64,000 nt of DNA from Topomyia yanbarensis (Eukaryota; Arthropoda; Insecta; Diptera; Culicidae): NCBI RefSeq assembly GCF_030247195.1, contig NC_080672.1, forward strand, positions 89,801,113 to 89,865,112. Direction: 5' to 3'. This document shows positions 1 to 10,974 of the stretch, piece by piece; position 1 is the stretch's first letter, and every line of letters begins with the position of its first letter. Under the pieces are notes generated by a model. That model had not been told where the DNA came from, ran no database searches, and saw only the letters and a program-made list of their open reading frames with translations. The translations under genes and the position numbers were made by a program.

Positions 1-54
1 ATAAAAGGTAGGCACCAATAAAAGGTAGATAGCATTTGAAATGCTGAATTCTTT

Positions 55-275
55 AATTTGAGTTCGACATGCGATTACTAATTTCGATCTCGAACCTGTC
101 AATCTAATTGAATTCAAGGTAGCCTGACTGTCAGACCAAAAATAACTTCTTTTACCATCAAATCACTGTTGAAATGCTGATTTGTGTACCACACAGAATC
201 GCGAAGATTTTCACTTGAAATACGGTTCAGTATCCTTCAAGCAAAAGAGATTGGACTAATCTTGATTCTAGTCTA
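55..275 (-). pseudogene. RNase H fragment of a non-LTR retrotransposon
   Basis: On the minus strand this piece matches the RNase H region of the element at 42767-44064. It reads TVFQVKIFAILCG where the better copy reads TVLQAEIFAIMCG, and further on it keeps SDSQA and then SRSKLVIACRTQI, identical in both. RNase H in such elements removes the RNA template during target-primed insertion. Here the catalytic Glu position is Lys, stops and frameshifts break the frame, and neither the first Asp nor the C-terminal part is visible. It is a dead fragment of the same or a close family. The window edge lies just 3' of it in the element's sense, so the remainder may lie outside. Confidence 0.7.
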
Positions 276-290
276 GTCTAGTCTAGTCTA
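266..290. repeat. TCTAG pentamer microsatellite
   Basis: Five tandem copies of a GTCTA/TCTAG unit directly follow the RNase H fragment. Simple repeat; no function inferred. Confidence 0.85.
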
Positions 291-299
291 CACATACAC

Positions 300-2600
300 A
301 GCCAATACATGTAGGGATCCTGGAAAATTGCAGACGTTCGTCCACAATTTTTCTTGTCATTATTAACGTTTGTGGCACATATGGAATATGACACAAGCAT
401 TAAAGCGGCCAGGCCAACTGTGCAGCGTACAAAATGAAGATGATTCAAAATTATACGGCAATCAAACTATTCATTTAATGAATAATTTAATCAACGAATC
501 ATTTTGAACCTTGAATAAGGAAGAAACGTGGACAACCGTACACAACCGTTTCAATTTGATAGGGGTTTGATAAATCGTTGGGAGTGACTTGGCTAAGAGG
601 GTTAATGTCACTCCTTTGGTTCCGGGTTCCTGGGATGGGGCAGAGGTTATTAGCCCTGTCCTGGCTAATGAGCCAAGGTTATAGCGCCTTTACTCGCTCT
701 CTGAAATAATGATAGAGAAAATTGACACAGCCATGTGAAGATGACGTAGCATAAAATTTGTAGCTTATTGGAAGCATACCAATAAACAATATATTAGAAA
801 GATCTCACCCAATATCCTATGAGTTGCTCCAGACAGTAGCTCTCAGTTTCAGCAGCCCATCCTGCTGCTCAGTGTCGTGGGAGTAATTAAGAAACTGCTC
901 ACTATGAGCGAACCTGTCAAATTCGCCACCAACATCAATTGCACGACGCTTATTCTTGTCCTTTGATTTTCCAATTTGATTGATGGTCGAAGTATCACTT
1001 TCTCTAATGCATCCAGAAAATCTTGTAGAGTACGGCACCTGCTTCCATCGTCCCTTGCCTAGAATGTTGCAACAACCCGATCAGAACATCATAACAGAAA
1101 GCTATCAAATTTATATCTCATGTAGATATTTATTACTCTCTGATATACCGATATGATATACCGAGCAGGAATGCAAGAAAACTTATATCAAGATTATATC
1201 TTCTGGTGCTAACATAGATTAATAATATGATATTAATGTACGCATACAACGATGATGTTACAGTAAGTTATATATTCTTTCACAATCATCTTTGAATGCT
1301 AACGGTTACACAAATGATAGTCTATTTGCTTATACACTGAAGTCTCTTTTATGCGTCGAAATTCAACTTTTTAAAGCGAATTTTCGAAGTTTTTGATTTT
1401 TTTATTTGGATTTTCAAAATTCCGCGTTTTGAGTATAGACATGTTTTATATGCAAGTGGTCGGAGAACTTGTCAGTGAGGTGTTTGATGAACTTACTTGG
1501 TTGCAGTTGGATTAAGAGATGACACTTGCCTATTTTCTGAGACACTCGTCTGACACATTACGTCGAGTAGGAGGTAGTATGAAACAGTCCACATGAAATG
1601 AAGAAACGCGAATTGAAATCAAAAAGCATTTTAAAACTAGTTTTTATGGCTTACTGAAATGAGTATATAATTAATTTTCCTCTAATCTAAACTGCATATT
1701 GCGAAAACGAATTTTCAGGTCACAAAAACTATTTGATATATACTGATCTCCAAATATATATTATTCTGATCTCCAAAATTTTCGTAGCGTATTTTGAGGA
1801 TATTGATAAGACTTTCAGTGCGATTTCTCTAATTTATGCGGGTTTTTATGAACACTCAAACCTTATCCAGTTTGTGGGTTTCTAGGTTATGCGTTTTTTT
1901 GAATTTTTAAACTATCGCGACTTTTTTTATTTTATCCTCCGCATAAAAAGTGTTTGAGTTTACTTGAGTATTATAACTCTTCATGCCCCGTAAGATAAAT
2001 TTGATATTTAATGGTTGAACTGACAAGTGATTTGAATGCGTTTTAGATAATCCTTGAAATATCTAAAAACTTTAATGCAAAAATATTGTTAATTTCCTCC
2101 TTCAAATTTAATCCAATTTGGAAAAAATGTGTAACAGAAAAAACATGAAATATTCAAGAATCCGTCCCATCAAAGAAACATCAACAATTGCTCGAATTTT
2201 CTCATACATCTGTTATATTCGCAGTTGATAGATATAACTTCTGTGAAAGATTTTGCATTTCTAGCAATTTATTAGGTACGAGATAATTGTACTGGTTTTT
2301 TAGTCTTTCCCACATCAAAAATGCCAAAAAGAGACAAAATAATGAAACCTCAAAACTCATATGTTGCTTTGAATTTACGAGGAATCCTGGATAAGATTTG
2401 TCGTATTCGCCGTAAAATAATGTACGTAAAATATCCGCTCAATGTTACCATGTCGCATCAACAATATTTTTAAAAACCGTGTAAAACACATTAACGTACA
2501 GGAGAAGCGCCAAAGCACACTATTTGGAATCTAAAAATAGCCCCTCTTTCCTAATCTGAAAAGATATTATAAAGCTATTCAGTCTATCGTCATATAGGCA
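300..2600. other. AT-rich stretch, one weak open frame
   Basis: Mostly AT-rich sequence with no protein motif I recognise. A patch at 590-680 is GC-richer. On the minus strand 817-1038 is open for 73 codons and has an ordinary-looking mix of charged residues. It starts after a possible acceptor (AG before the GTGCCG codons) and stops just before a possible donor (GTGAGA). I could not match it to any family, so it is not called as a gene. 2670-2942 (+) is another 90-codon frame of unknown value. Confidence 0.3.
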
Positions 2601-3039
2601 GCTGTATTAGTGAGTAAAACTGAATAAAAACAAAGCGTATGACACCAGGAAAACAAACAGCACGTAGGCTTGGGCAAAGTTCAATGTGTGCGTTCTGGAA
2701 ACGTCTTCTGCATCTATAATCGTTTTGCCCTTGACGGATGCGTGGAATATTATGTTAACATTAAACATCAGTCGAAAACAACGTCGTTGGTTCATGCAGG
2801 AAACTTCCCCATCAAACACAGAACACCCAGGTTCAAAGCGGCAATATCGACAAATAATATCTGCGTGTCATATATTCACAATAACAATCAGCGAGCAGGT
2901 ATGCAATCATTTGGCAATGCTATAAAAGCTTTTGCTGCGTGAAGCTTTTTGCTCCAAAGCAAAAAGCGCCCTAATGTATGCTTTATTTTTCTCGTATTCT
3001 ATTTTTAGACGTGCACGCTAAAATCGTTGATATTATACA

Positions 3040-3245
3040 ATAAGTAATACAAGCTATGTTGGGGTCATTTAAGCTATCTCAAGTTGTTATGATCGTGTTA
3101 TTTTGCTATCAACGTTTGTTATAAATTTGATATCAGTAGAGAATTTTTTGTTAGAATTTTTGTTATTTTAACACCTAACGGATTCTACTTTATAACAAAA
3201 TTTGATAGGAAATTTTTCGTAACAAAATATCAGCATGAGTTATAA
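3040..3245. repeat. Possible MITE with GTTATAA-type self-similar ends
   Basis: The stretch is built from repeated TTGTTAT/ATAACAA motifs in both orientations, with similar sequence near each end (TTGTTATGATCGTGTTATTT near the left, TTATAATTGTGTTATTTCC near the right). This suggests a short repeat element, but I cannot define clean terminal repeats or a target duplication. Confidence 0.35.
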
Positions 3246-3280
3246 TTGTGTTATTTCCTTCTGGTCGGGGAGGGATAAGT

Positions 3281-3446
3281 CTATTCTGCCAAGAGACATG
3301 CGAGTAAACTTGAGTGATTCGTAGTTATGCTGCCTAAGCTCGATTCTCATCAGCAGAAGACAAAAAATTGTGTAGGAAAAGTTATGCAAAATAAATTTTC
3401 ATAACTTTCCCTACCCAGTAATCTCTAGCTAATTGAATGTCGTTAA
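3281..3446 (+). repeat. Single-arm copy of the hairpin-repeat family
   Basis: Shares sequence with one arm of the large inverted repeat at 51596-52109: the TTCGTAGTTAT...GCCTAAGCTCGA block and the end CTAATTGAATGTCGTTAAAA are both present, with an internal deletion. A third copy is at 61775-62005. The single-arm copies end in an A-rich tail (AAATGTAAAAAATGTAAAATG here), and the GCTCGAYTC block resembles a pol III B box. A SINE origin is therefore possible but unproven. This copy lies inside the non-LTR remnant that follows. Confidence 0.6.
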
Positions 3447-3765
3447 AATGTAAAAAATGTAAAATGTGTATCAAAAAGACAATTGAGTGCTTCATCTTCG
3501 TCAGATGAGTCGTGCAAATGCTGGACGATTTTCCACATTGAGTATATGCAGATTTGTGCTGCTTGAGTATGCCATCAATTAAGTACCTTGATTGCTGCCC
3601 CAAATTATGTGATGGGCATTTGCATAACTGCCCATTTCTACAGAAGTATGATATAACCCTTTTGAAATCATCAGAAGATGATGATTCATTTTGCGTCAAA
3701 AATTCCGAACCATCAACTAGTTCCTACCTGCGTCATGAACAGTTCGATTAACGGAAGGGAGTCCG
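3447..3765 (-). pseudogene. Non-LTR endonuclease remnant with internal deletion
   Basis: Minus-strand sequence matches the longer remnant at 60347-60965. Both share the stretch starting AATGAATC, the region coding the APE-type endonuclease C-terminal part, and then the TCATCTGACGAAGATGAAG block that leads to a DTHF motif in the endonuclease-RT linker. Compared with the other copy, the sequence jumps from the endonuclease directly to the linker, so roughly the part containing the DVTL and SDH motifs is missing. An open frame of 105 codons covers the area (3382-3699), but it is not the original reading frame. The hairpin-family copy at 3281-3446 sits at the DTHF end. Confidence 0.55.
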
Positions 3766-4214
3766 TTCCCCATACGTTATGCGGCAACAAACGACTGGAG
3801 CCGTTTTGAATTCTATCTTAAGTTAGTGTTCTAGTGAATTAGTGAACCAGGCAGATATACGAGCAATGAAAAAAATCTAATTTACGAAGGTATCAGAATT
3901 ATGTTTCGTGTTCGGTCCTCCAAAGTGAAACTAAAAGTTCCGAAAAACTCATTCAAATATTCCACAATGCCCTAGTTTATCAAACAGCCTGCATTCATTC
4001 TGAAACTGATTGATTTCTAGTTCACCATTCAATGCCTGGCGAGCACACACGACTGTAACAAGTGATTTAGGACCATCAATAAATCTGCTATGAAGGTTTT
4101 GCGCGAAGAAAAAACTTGCCCGTACCTGCCTAGGACACGTACCAGCAAACGACGTTAGCCTCTCAATTCATCAATCATGAAGCAGTTCCACATGTCAAAT
4201 CAAAGTATGTTTTT

Positions 4215-4714
4215 GTGTGTTCCTACGATGGCAGAGATTTTTCGCATACGTTCCGTGTTTCCGGCCGTTTAGTTTTATTTTGTACTGCGGTCAGTTGGTC
4301 AGCCGGTCGAGAACAGCCAGCGTACGACTTTGCGAGGCCGATGATTATTTTTCCGACGCTCCTACATTCGGCCTGGTCGGGAACCGGTCGATGTGTGATC
4401 TGCAATCCGCTTTGTCCATCAAGCAAAACTGTTTTGACTTCCGTACGACATTCGTTATCCTACTTTTTCGTTCTACTTTCATCGGCAGAAGTGAACAGCC
4501 GTATCCGTATCAGCATTGTAGCTATTTTCCTATCAATCAGCGAATTGATCTCGGAACCCATTTTCAACTGCGTGTATGTCACGCTGCCACAAATGGATGT
4601 CATACGACATGTACAGGCAGTAGTAGGAGGTTATCGTTCCGAGAAAGGACACGAAATGGGATCGGTTCGGTCCGGTCCCGGTCAGTAGTCGTTCTCTTTA
4701 TATTCGTGAACTGA
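4215..4714 (+). other. Two overlapping long open frames, coding status unclear
   Basis: Two plus-strand frames of 157 and 165 codons start two bases apart and run through the same GC-richer patch (4215-4688 and 4217-4714). Neither shows a domain, signal peptide or motif I recognise. Two equally long frames in the same DNA suggest low stop density from base composition rather than two genes. The region does not resemble any other repeat in the window. It could be an exon, a long UTR or conserved non-coding DNA. Confidence 0.2.
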
Positions 4715-4719
4715 AAGTG

Positions 4720-6384
4720 GAACCGATTTAGCTTTTGAATGACCTCGGTACGTGAGTCGGGCTAGCACAGAAACAATCGTCTCTGACATGCACGAAATGA
4801 TGATTGATTCAGTAAGTCGTTTCGGTAGAGCGAACGGTGCTTTCTACAATTGGTATCGAAATGGTAAACCTGTTAAACAGAAAACTTTACTGCCACACTT
4901 TAACTATATGTGACATTTCTGAGTGTATTCGGTTCCATTCGTTCGGAAGAACCAACTTACAAGGAGCTCCACTCAAAGTCACCGGGTCTGGCAGGAAACA
5001 TCAAACACCACTCGACCACTGGGAGGAAAATCATAATTAGGATTAATTTCCTCTCTTGCCGTTTCCTCCTTAATTCCGAGCAATTCCGCACGCAAGTAGT
5101 TGCCATTTTATTTTTATGTTAATTACTAGTGCAAAACGGTGAGTAGGTGAGCACCGGTTTCTGCCTGTCGTTTGAATTTGCAAGCAGCTACAACCGCACG
5201 GCTACAGAAAAGTTCCAGACTCAGGGCAGGTTTTTTCCTTAATCGCTTTCCGGTACTTGGTTCCTGCAACCGGAATAGTGGCACAGGCAGGAAAAAACAT
5301 AAACCGAAGTCTGTCAAGCCAACCTGCATACTAAGCTCATAATTTGCGTACCCGAAGACTCATTGCACTGGAAACACCCTACCGTGTGGATTCCATGAAA
5401 CTTGAATCGTATTGAGATGGGCGTGAAAAACGACGGGAAAAGCATACTTTTTCTTCAATAGAACATAGGTACATTAAATTTCTTCATGATTTCAACCTTT
5501 TAGGGGACGGTGAATAAGGGTTGCTGGTGGCCAAGTGTTACACATATGAGCGTGCGTGTTATCGCCAATTACCGCTTGTTTCCAGTTTCACTGTTCGGAC
5601 GGAACTACTCAACAACACCCGTGCCCCGTGACCGGAAGTCCGTGTACAATCGTTCAAAATCGGCAAAAATGAGTACACGAGCTACGTTGTACTGTGGAGT
5701 ACGAAAAAAATACTGAAGGGTGCTACATCTACTTCTTCATATTTATATGTGCAGTTCAGTTTATCCGCCAACGCCGGGATCAAGTATTTTTAATGATTCA
5801 GAACGGCACCGAGGCCTGTTGCCCCCCCCCCCTTATCTGAAAATACTGTGTAATGGTTGAGCGTACGTGCGAAAAATTGCCGTATAAAGTAGTTATAAAA
5901 ATTTGATGAGGACGGGAAAATGAAACAAGAATTAATGGTATTATTAAGTGTATTAAAAATGGATATCTACAAGCGTGAAGAAGCAATTGCAAATTAAAAG
6001 GTTTTAACTGACCCCTTTTCTATTTTTGCTCGTAGGTATAGGATTGATTCCGAGAGTATTTCTTTTCCATGTACATTGGCGTAGGTTTACGGCAATCAGT
6101 TCTATTGCCTTCGTAGGACCTAGCCAGGTTGGTTTTACGTCAACAGTAATAAAACCATGAATACAACCATTTTACGAAAATGATGAAACACTAGACAACA
6201 ATGCAAGAAAAAAACTAAGTTGTTCTCTGAAGAGTAGATTAACTTGAATATATAGCACTCGTTTGCTCCTGAAACGTAAAAGGGATTGGCTTCCTGCCCA
6301 ATGATATTCAGCACCGCAACTCCTTTCCACCTTTTGGTTCCCTTATCGTGCCATTTAGAACCACTTCCTCGTTGAACCATTCAG
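4720..6384. other. Unassigned single-copy-looking sequence with a C tract
   Basis: No gene, inverted repeat or known element found. An 11-base C run lies at 5822-5832. Several 60-80 codon frames exist on both strands but none has a recognisable product. Confidence 0.3.
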
Positions 6385-6685
6385 CTCCCAACCTGTTCAC
6401 CAACTACTCGGTCTAGTTCCCGACGAATGACCTAGCCCACTCCAACGGAGAATTCCCCAGCGAGAGAAATTCTCCTGAAACGGAGGCAACCAGCTTGATC
6501 ACAAGGTCGATTCGGCGACTCCGGTAGAGCAAGGCGTTCGCTTCGCTGGTACCCAAACGACCCGCGACTGGTAGTGTCTCGTTGCTATCTACTTAGTCTA
6601 GTCCCCATGGGTGAATCTAGCTTTCGCCGACGAAGAGTTCTCCGGTGAAACAAGTGCACCCGATACCGATTCTCTTCTGTTTTCA

Positions 6686-8800
6686 CTAGATTTCTCTCGG
6701 GACAACAGATAGGGTGCCGTGGTAGGTCCGGAAATTTTGGGTGGAACGTACGTTCGAAGACCACATACTCCGGTGTCTCCTCGACGTTCTCACACTATGG
6801 CCGAACCGATGAAGATACTTTCTGAAGCAGCCGTGGATCGACAGGAGCTGTTTCAGGTGGAAGTTCATCTCTCCGTGCTTTCTATTGACCCACGTCGACA
6901 GGTTTAGGATGAGTCAGTAGCTCTACATTCCTTTCTCCGTATTACCGCATTCCTTTCCAATTCCTGTATCATTCCTGCTGCTTTCTAGTCACCAAATCTA
7001 ATCGCACCAACTTCCTCACGATCCTGTTGTTTCTCCGATATCCTCCGCCAGCGTGATGCAGATGTGGATCATCCCGCCAGCGTGATGCAGATGTGGATCA
7101 TTCTGGCTCCGACGACATTTTTCAGCGCGCTCGCGACTCGACCGGCCATCAGCCAGATAGTCCTGTTCAGCTTTCGTCTGATCCGCTTAATTGTCAGTGC
7201 CGCACCCCAGGCAGGTATTGATTGGCAGTATTGATGATGAAACACTAGCAGCAACCTACCAGCTAACCAACTACACATCCATCTTATGGTAAGTTACATG
7301 CAGCTTATCCCAGGCAATCCAGGTCTCGATCGTGTCTATGGTCTCCGTCAGTGCAACCTCCACTTCTTTAAGTGTCTCACCCATCACCGTTAGGGACATG
7401 TCATCCACAAAACCCACGATTTTCACTTTCCTGGGTAACTTCAGTGTCAAGACCCCATCGTACAGCCCGTTCCAAAGAGTACAACCGAGAATGGAACCCT
7501 GAGGAACACCAGCTCCCTCTGCTCTGAATGTAGATCTTCTGGATCCGGCATGGATTGTCGAGAACCCTCATTCTGTGCAGCGCTGTGGCGATGGCTCCCC
7601 AGCTGACGCTGTTAAATGCATTCTCCACATCTACCGTGACCACAGCGCAGAATCGATCTCCTCTTCGGCTCCGTAAAGAAGCCTTCTCCGCTCTCTCGAA
7701 CACTGTCCGAATTGCATCCACTATCGATGCTCCTTTGCAGAATCCGAACTGCATCTTGGACTGTCCGCGCTCGCTCTCCCTGTATTTCGTCAGCCTATTA
7801 AGCATGATTCTTTCTAGAACTTTTCTGAGTGTACATATAGGCTTCTACGAGACAGGATCTCCCAGTGCTTCCCCGGTAACAACACCAACTTCTTCACCTT
7901 CCAAATTTCAGGGACCGATACTTTCATCTAAACACTTCTGCAGTACCATCCTGAATATGTCCGGGTGTGCCAGGATCGCAGCTTTCAGCAACATGTTTGG
8001 TATTCCATCCGGACAGGGGGCTTTGTTTGATTTCAGTCTCATCGACGCTTCTGCGAGGTCATCGCTAGTCGCTTGCCGGTCATCCGTGCTCCTTCTTCTT
8101 CGCCATACGATGCCGGTGGCCAGGTAGTTGGATCGTGCTTCAGGAAGAGATCCTCAACGATTATCATCAACTTACCCGGGTGCATTTCAGCTGGCTCGGC
8201 GGCCTCTTTATATTCGCCTTCACGACACAGTACGCGTCTCCCAGGAATTGGTGTTTACTTCCCAGCACAGCTCCTTGTGGCAATCTGACTAACTTAGCCT
8301 CTAATATCCCATTTTGAAGCTACTCTAGCTTCCCAAAACGCCGCGGCGCCGCCTTGTTCTCCTTTCTATCTGGCTCCGACATTGATCTCTGATCCCGCCT
8401 TTTGGCTCTGAGACAAACAATGCGTAGCGTACTTAGCGACTCGTTCCATCAGTAAGGTGGACGTCGTCTACAGCGTGGTTCCAGTTTTCGCGGCATTGTG
8501 GCGTCACAAGCCTTCACAGTCCTTCTTGTTAGATCAGCTGCATCCACGTTAATGGTCCGCCGTTCGGCCGAAGTACCTCAACGAAGAGATCTTTGTTGAA
8601 GGCTTTCGTCTTCCACTTTCGCTTTCTCCGTGCTGCAGCACCGATACGGTAGCGCATCGCCTGGTGATTGCTATGCGTATACGTTTCACATACTTTACAA
8701 TCCATGTTCGTTGTCAATGAAGGACTTGATACGGCTCTGCAATAAAAGCGACATCACACACCGTTTCTTTCGTAGACTGCCACAACAGTTGCTGTGCGGT
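6686..8800 (-). pseudogene. ORF2 remnant (endonuclease N-terminus, RT, C-terminal domain)
   Basis: From 5' to 3' on the minus strand: about 8740-8800 gives the start of an APE endonuclease (NHCDTAQQLL-like text). About 8530-8720 gives the linker. About 7990-8090 gives the RT motif KAPCPDGIPN. 7401-7805 is an open stretch with QFGFCKGASIVDAIRTV and AVVTVDVENAFNS, which is the RT A box with its Asp. The C box reads GFVDDM at 7400-7411, in a shifted frame. 6690-6905 carries the CFRKYLHRFGH block followed, after a frameshift, by EETPEYVVFE. Most of the endonuclease core is gone and at least five frame changes are needed, so it cannot make a protein. Confidence 0.8.
7045..7102. repeat. 29-base tandem duplication inside copy 1
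   Basis: The string starting CCGCCAGCGTGATGCAGATG occurs twice, 29 bases apart, within the decayed RT region. It looks like local slippage after insertion. Confidence 0.85.
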
Positions 8801-8869
8801 GTCACAGTGATTCTAATTAATCTGGGATATCTCCATTACCGTTGGCCTGCAGTCACCCTCTTGCAGGTA

Positions 8870-10060
8870 TGGAATTTGAAGCAACCCGTCTGATGGTCGT
8901 TTTAGCCCTCTGCAGTTCAAAGCATGCACTTCGGCATCTGAGTGCAGTCTCTCGCAAGAAGTCCCGTCTCTCCGCATTTTCAGCATATCCTGGATCTATC
9001 CGAGCCTTTGCAAGACCCTGCTAAATGTCCAAAGCCCAAACATTTGATGCATTTCTCCGCTTGTTTATTCACTTGTGGGGGTGGCTATCAATGGGAATCT
9101 AGAACATCCAACCGTAACTTTGCCTACCTCCTGCGACTTGTCAGCAGCGGTATACGAATCAACGCTGTCTGAGTTCCTCCGTATCCCTTCTTTAACCGGA
9201 TCGTCACGTACACCTCGCCCAGGTTACACTATTGCTTCAGCGCACCTCTCAGCTCATCTTTCGTCGTGATCTCATTCAGGTTCCTGCACACAATCACCAT
9301 CTCCGGGCTTTAGGCTTCAACTTCAGCCTCTTCACCCAGTGATTTGATAATAATCTCCTGCATAGTCCGGCTGTTAATCGTGGAATCCTCTTTCAACTCG
9401 AAGAGCATCTCGCTTTTTTGAGAAGGCCTGATTCTTACCACGTTTTCCCCCAAATCCGTCATTGGCTTTGACGAGCACGACTTCTCCTTTTGTCGCCCTC
9501 TGACAATCCGGAGGTTTTTCTATCCTCTTCTGCTCCACTTAGCTCTCTTTTTACTGCTTTGCTGTTTCCTGTGTTCCTCCTTCGGTCCTACAACGCTACC
9601 CCACCTTTTCCATGCTGACTGGCGTCCTTCGACAGTGAAAGAGTCCTCGCGCGTGTGCCTCTTGGGCCCGCCTGGTCTTCCGTCTAATGGCGAGGTTCTT
9701 GGCCTATTGGGAGTTACGGAAACTAGCGTGTTCTGCACTGTAATCAGCTTCTTACTACAAGCTCATCTACATCAGCCCTCAGCGTTGCCCTGTCATTCTC
9801 CTTCATGACAGACACTAGAACCATATCCTTAATGTTCTTATGTACATTGATTTTCGCGTACGCAAACTTTTACAGTTCTTCTACCAAGCACTTCTCAGTC
9901 ACTACTTTCGCCTTCTTTGGAGTTTTACTCACCCCGCTCTACTTCGCCTGTTGCTGGTGTTGTTGCTGCTGCTCCGTTTGCTACTGCTTCTCCTTCTCTT
10001 GCCCACACTGAATAACTTCAGCTACTGCTTGTGGTGGTGGATTCGCCACGCCTACTCCGT
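8870..10060 (-). pseudogene. ORF1 (gag-like) remnant with CCHC knuckles
   Basis: At about 8920-9060 on the minus strand one knuckle is intact as CIKCLGFGHLAGSC (CX2CX4HX4C), and the next reads C-stop-KCGETGLLARDC with its His changed to Leu. Upstream, 9520-9738 is open and carries NTLVSVTPNRPRTSP and GRPGGPKR, matching copy 2's ENTPVSVTPKRTRSSP and ERPGGPKK. ORF1 proteins of this clade bind the element RNA. Stops and indels break it. The long plus-strand frames at 9805-10163 are its antisense. Confidence 0.75.
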
Positions 10061-10077
10061 ACGTATGATTTTTTTTT

Positions 10078-10735
10078 TTGTTCTCCACTTTTTGTATGTA
10101 TGTGTATTTGGTTGGGTATCTGACAATCATTCATGTTTCTCAGCAATGGCTAAACCGATCTGATCCATACTAATTTCAAATGAAAGGCCCAACTCTCGAA
10201 CAGGACGCTATTAATTTGTTTACGATTCGATGGCTTCTTTTCGATATATGTGTATTTGTTTGTAAAATAGTGGATGGAATATGCCCTTTCTTTAGATGTT
10301 TTTACAGATTAATAAATGAGATTTTTTCATTACGTTTATTTTAAGCGTAATCGCGATGATTTTGCTGATGATATTCAGTGTCATCTATCTACTTTAAAGT
10401 TATAGCAATATGATCATATAATATAAAACTTCAATACGTGCTTATTGTTCAATATAATAATGATTTATTCAAATAAACCAGCCGAATTTTATTTGATAAA
10501 AGGTAAAGGATGGTATCAGGACATTTTGAAGTAGAATACTTCTAACGTTTCAATATAGGGGTCCCGTTTCAAAATATTCTGCCAGAATTTTAACCAATTT
10601 TTCAAACGTGAATATCTACCATTGTATTGTATGAAAAAATAAGATTATTACGCTATTTGGTTGAAAATATGCACACAAATTTTGTATCCAATTTCGAAGA
10701 ATGTACAATTACTAAAAATAACGTAACAGTAATTA
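10078..10735. other. AT-rich sequence, nothing recognised
   Basis: Very AT-rich, with poly-T runs next to the 5' limit of the R1 copy. I see no coding potential, inverted repeat or promoter. Confidence 0.4.
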
Positions 10736-10739
10736 TCTG

Positions 10740-10852
10740 ACCCATGATTGGTCGGTACAATTCGACCAAGCAGCGAGCGTTAATAGGACTGCCCCTTTGT
10801 CATCCAATGAACTGCGACACGTATAAAAAGGGAACATAAGAAAAATTCATTA
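10740..10852 (+). promoter_or_regulatory. Possible RNA polymerase II core promoter
   Basis: An ATTGG (reverse CCAAT) at 10747-10751, a CCAAT at 10803-10807 and a TATAAAAAG box at 10822-10830 are followed by TTCATTAG, an arthropod initiator-like sequence with its A at 10849. The 27-base TATA-to-initiator distance is acceptable. The layout resembles histone-type promoters, but no histone start follows: the first ATG at 10880 meets a stop within eight codons. It could be a chance arrangement, because the minus-strand frame at 10850-10969 overlaps the presumed start site. Confidence 0.25.
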
Positions 10853-10969
10853 GTTTGTGTTCTGACGTTGTAGGCGTTTCATGTCGGCTCGCATTCTACG
10901 GTAGTAGGTGATATATTCCATGAATGCCGCCAGGCGCTCATAGAATTTCATTCCAATGATGAACAGGCG
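10850..10969 (-). CDS. Possible C-terminal coding exon, unrecognised
   Basis: One minus-strand frame ends with TAA at 10850-10852 and reads, in part, IIGMKFYERLAAFMEYITYY and then RRMRADMKRLQRQ before the stop. The alternation of hydrophobic and basic residues looks like a real membrane-proximal helix and basic tail. The frame stays open further upstream (to about 11060) through Cys- and Phe-rich text, with no clear acceptor. I do not recognise a family. It conflicts with the promoter reading on the other strand, and at most one is right. Confidence 0.25.
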   Translation of the reverse strand, partial: RLFIIGMKFYERLAAFMEYITYYRRMRADMKRLQRQNTN

Positions 10970-10974
10970 TGCCA

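Larger units (their letters stand above)
6385..10075 (-). mobile_element. R1-clade non-LTR retrotransposon, decayed copy 1
   Basis: Read on the minus strand the order is: an ORF1 remnant with basic Pro-rich text, CCHC knuckles, the start of the APE endonuclease, the RT, a C-terminal domain and a GC-rich 3' UTR. The same order and sequence occur at 19195-24365, which shows it is one family. The 5' side stops matching the second copy near 10070. R1-type elements insert by target-primed reverse transcription; this copy has many stops, frameshifts and a large deletion within the endonuclease, so it is inactive. The clade call rests on ORF layout, PDGIPN-type RT text, and the C-terminal FHLxQLLSxHGCFRKYLHRFGH-like block. 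Confidence 0.8.

Noticed and set aside
7401..7805. An active reverse transcriptase
   Set aside because: Only part of the palm is open; frameshifts before the FVDD box and a missing endonuclease core rule it out.
9805..10163. Plus-strand frames of 68 and 107 codons, Leu/Cys-rich
   Set aside because: They lie antisense to the R1 ORF1 remnant; the Leu/Cys runs are reversed CAG/CAA-type codons.
10880..10903. Histone start after the TATA-containing patch
   Set aside because: The frame from the ATG stops within eight codons and does not resemble any histone N-terminus.
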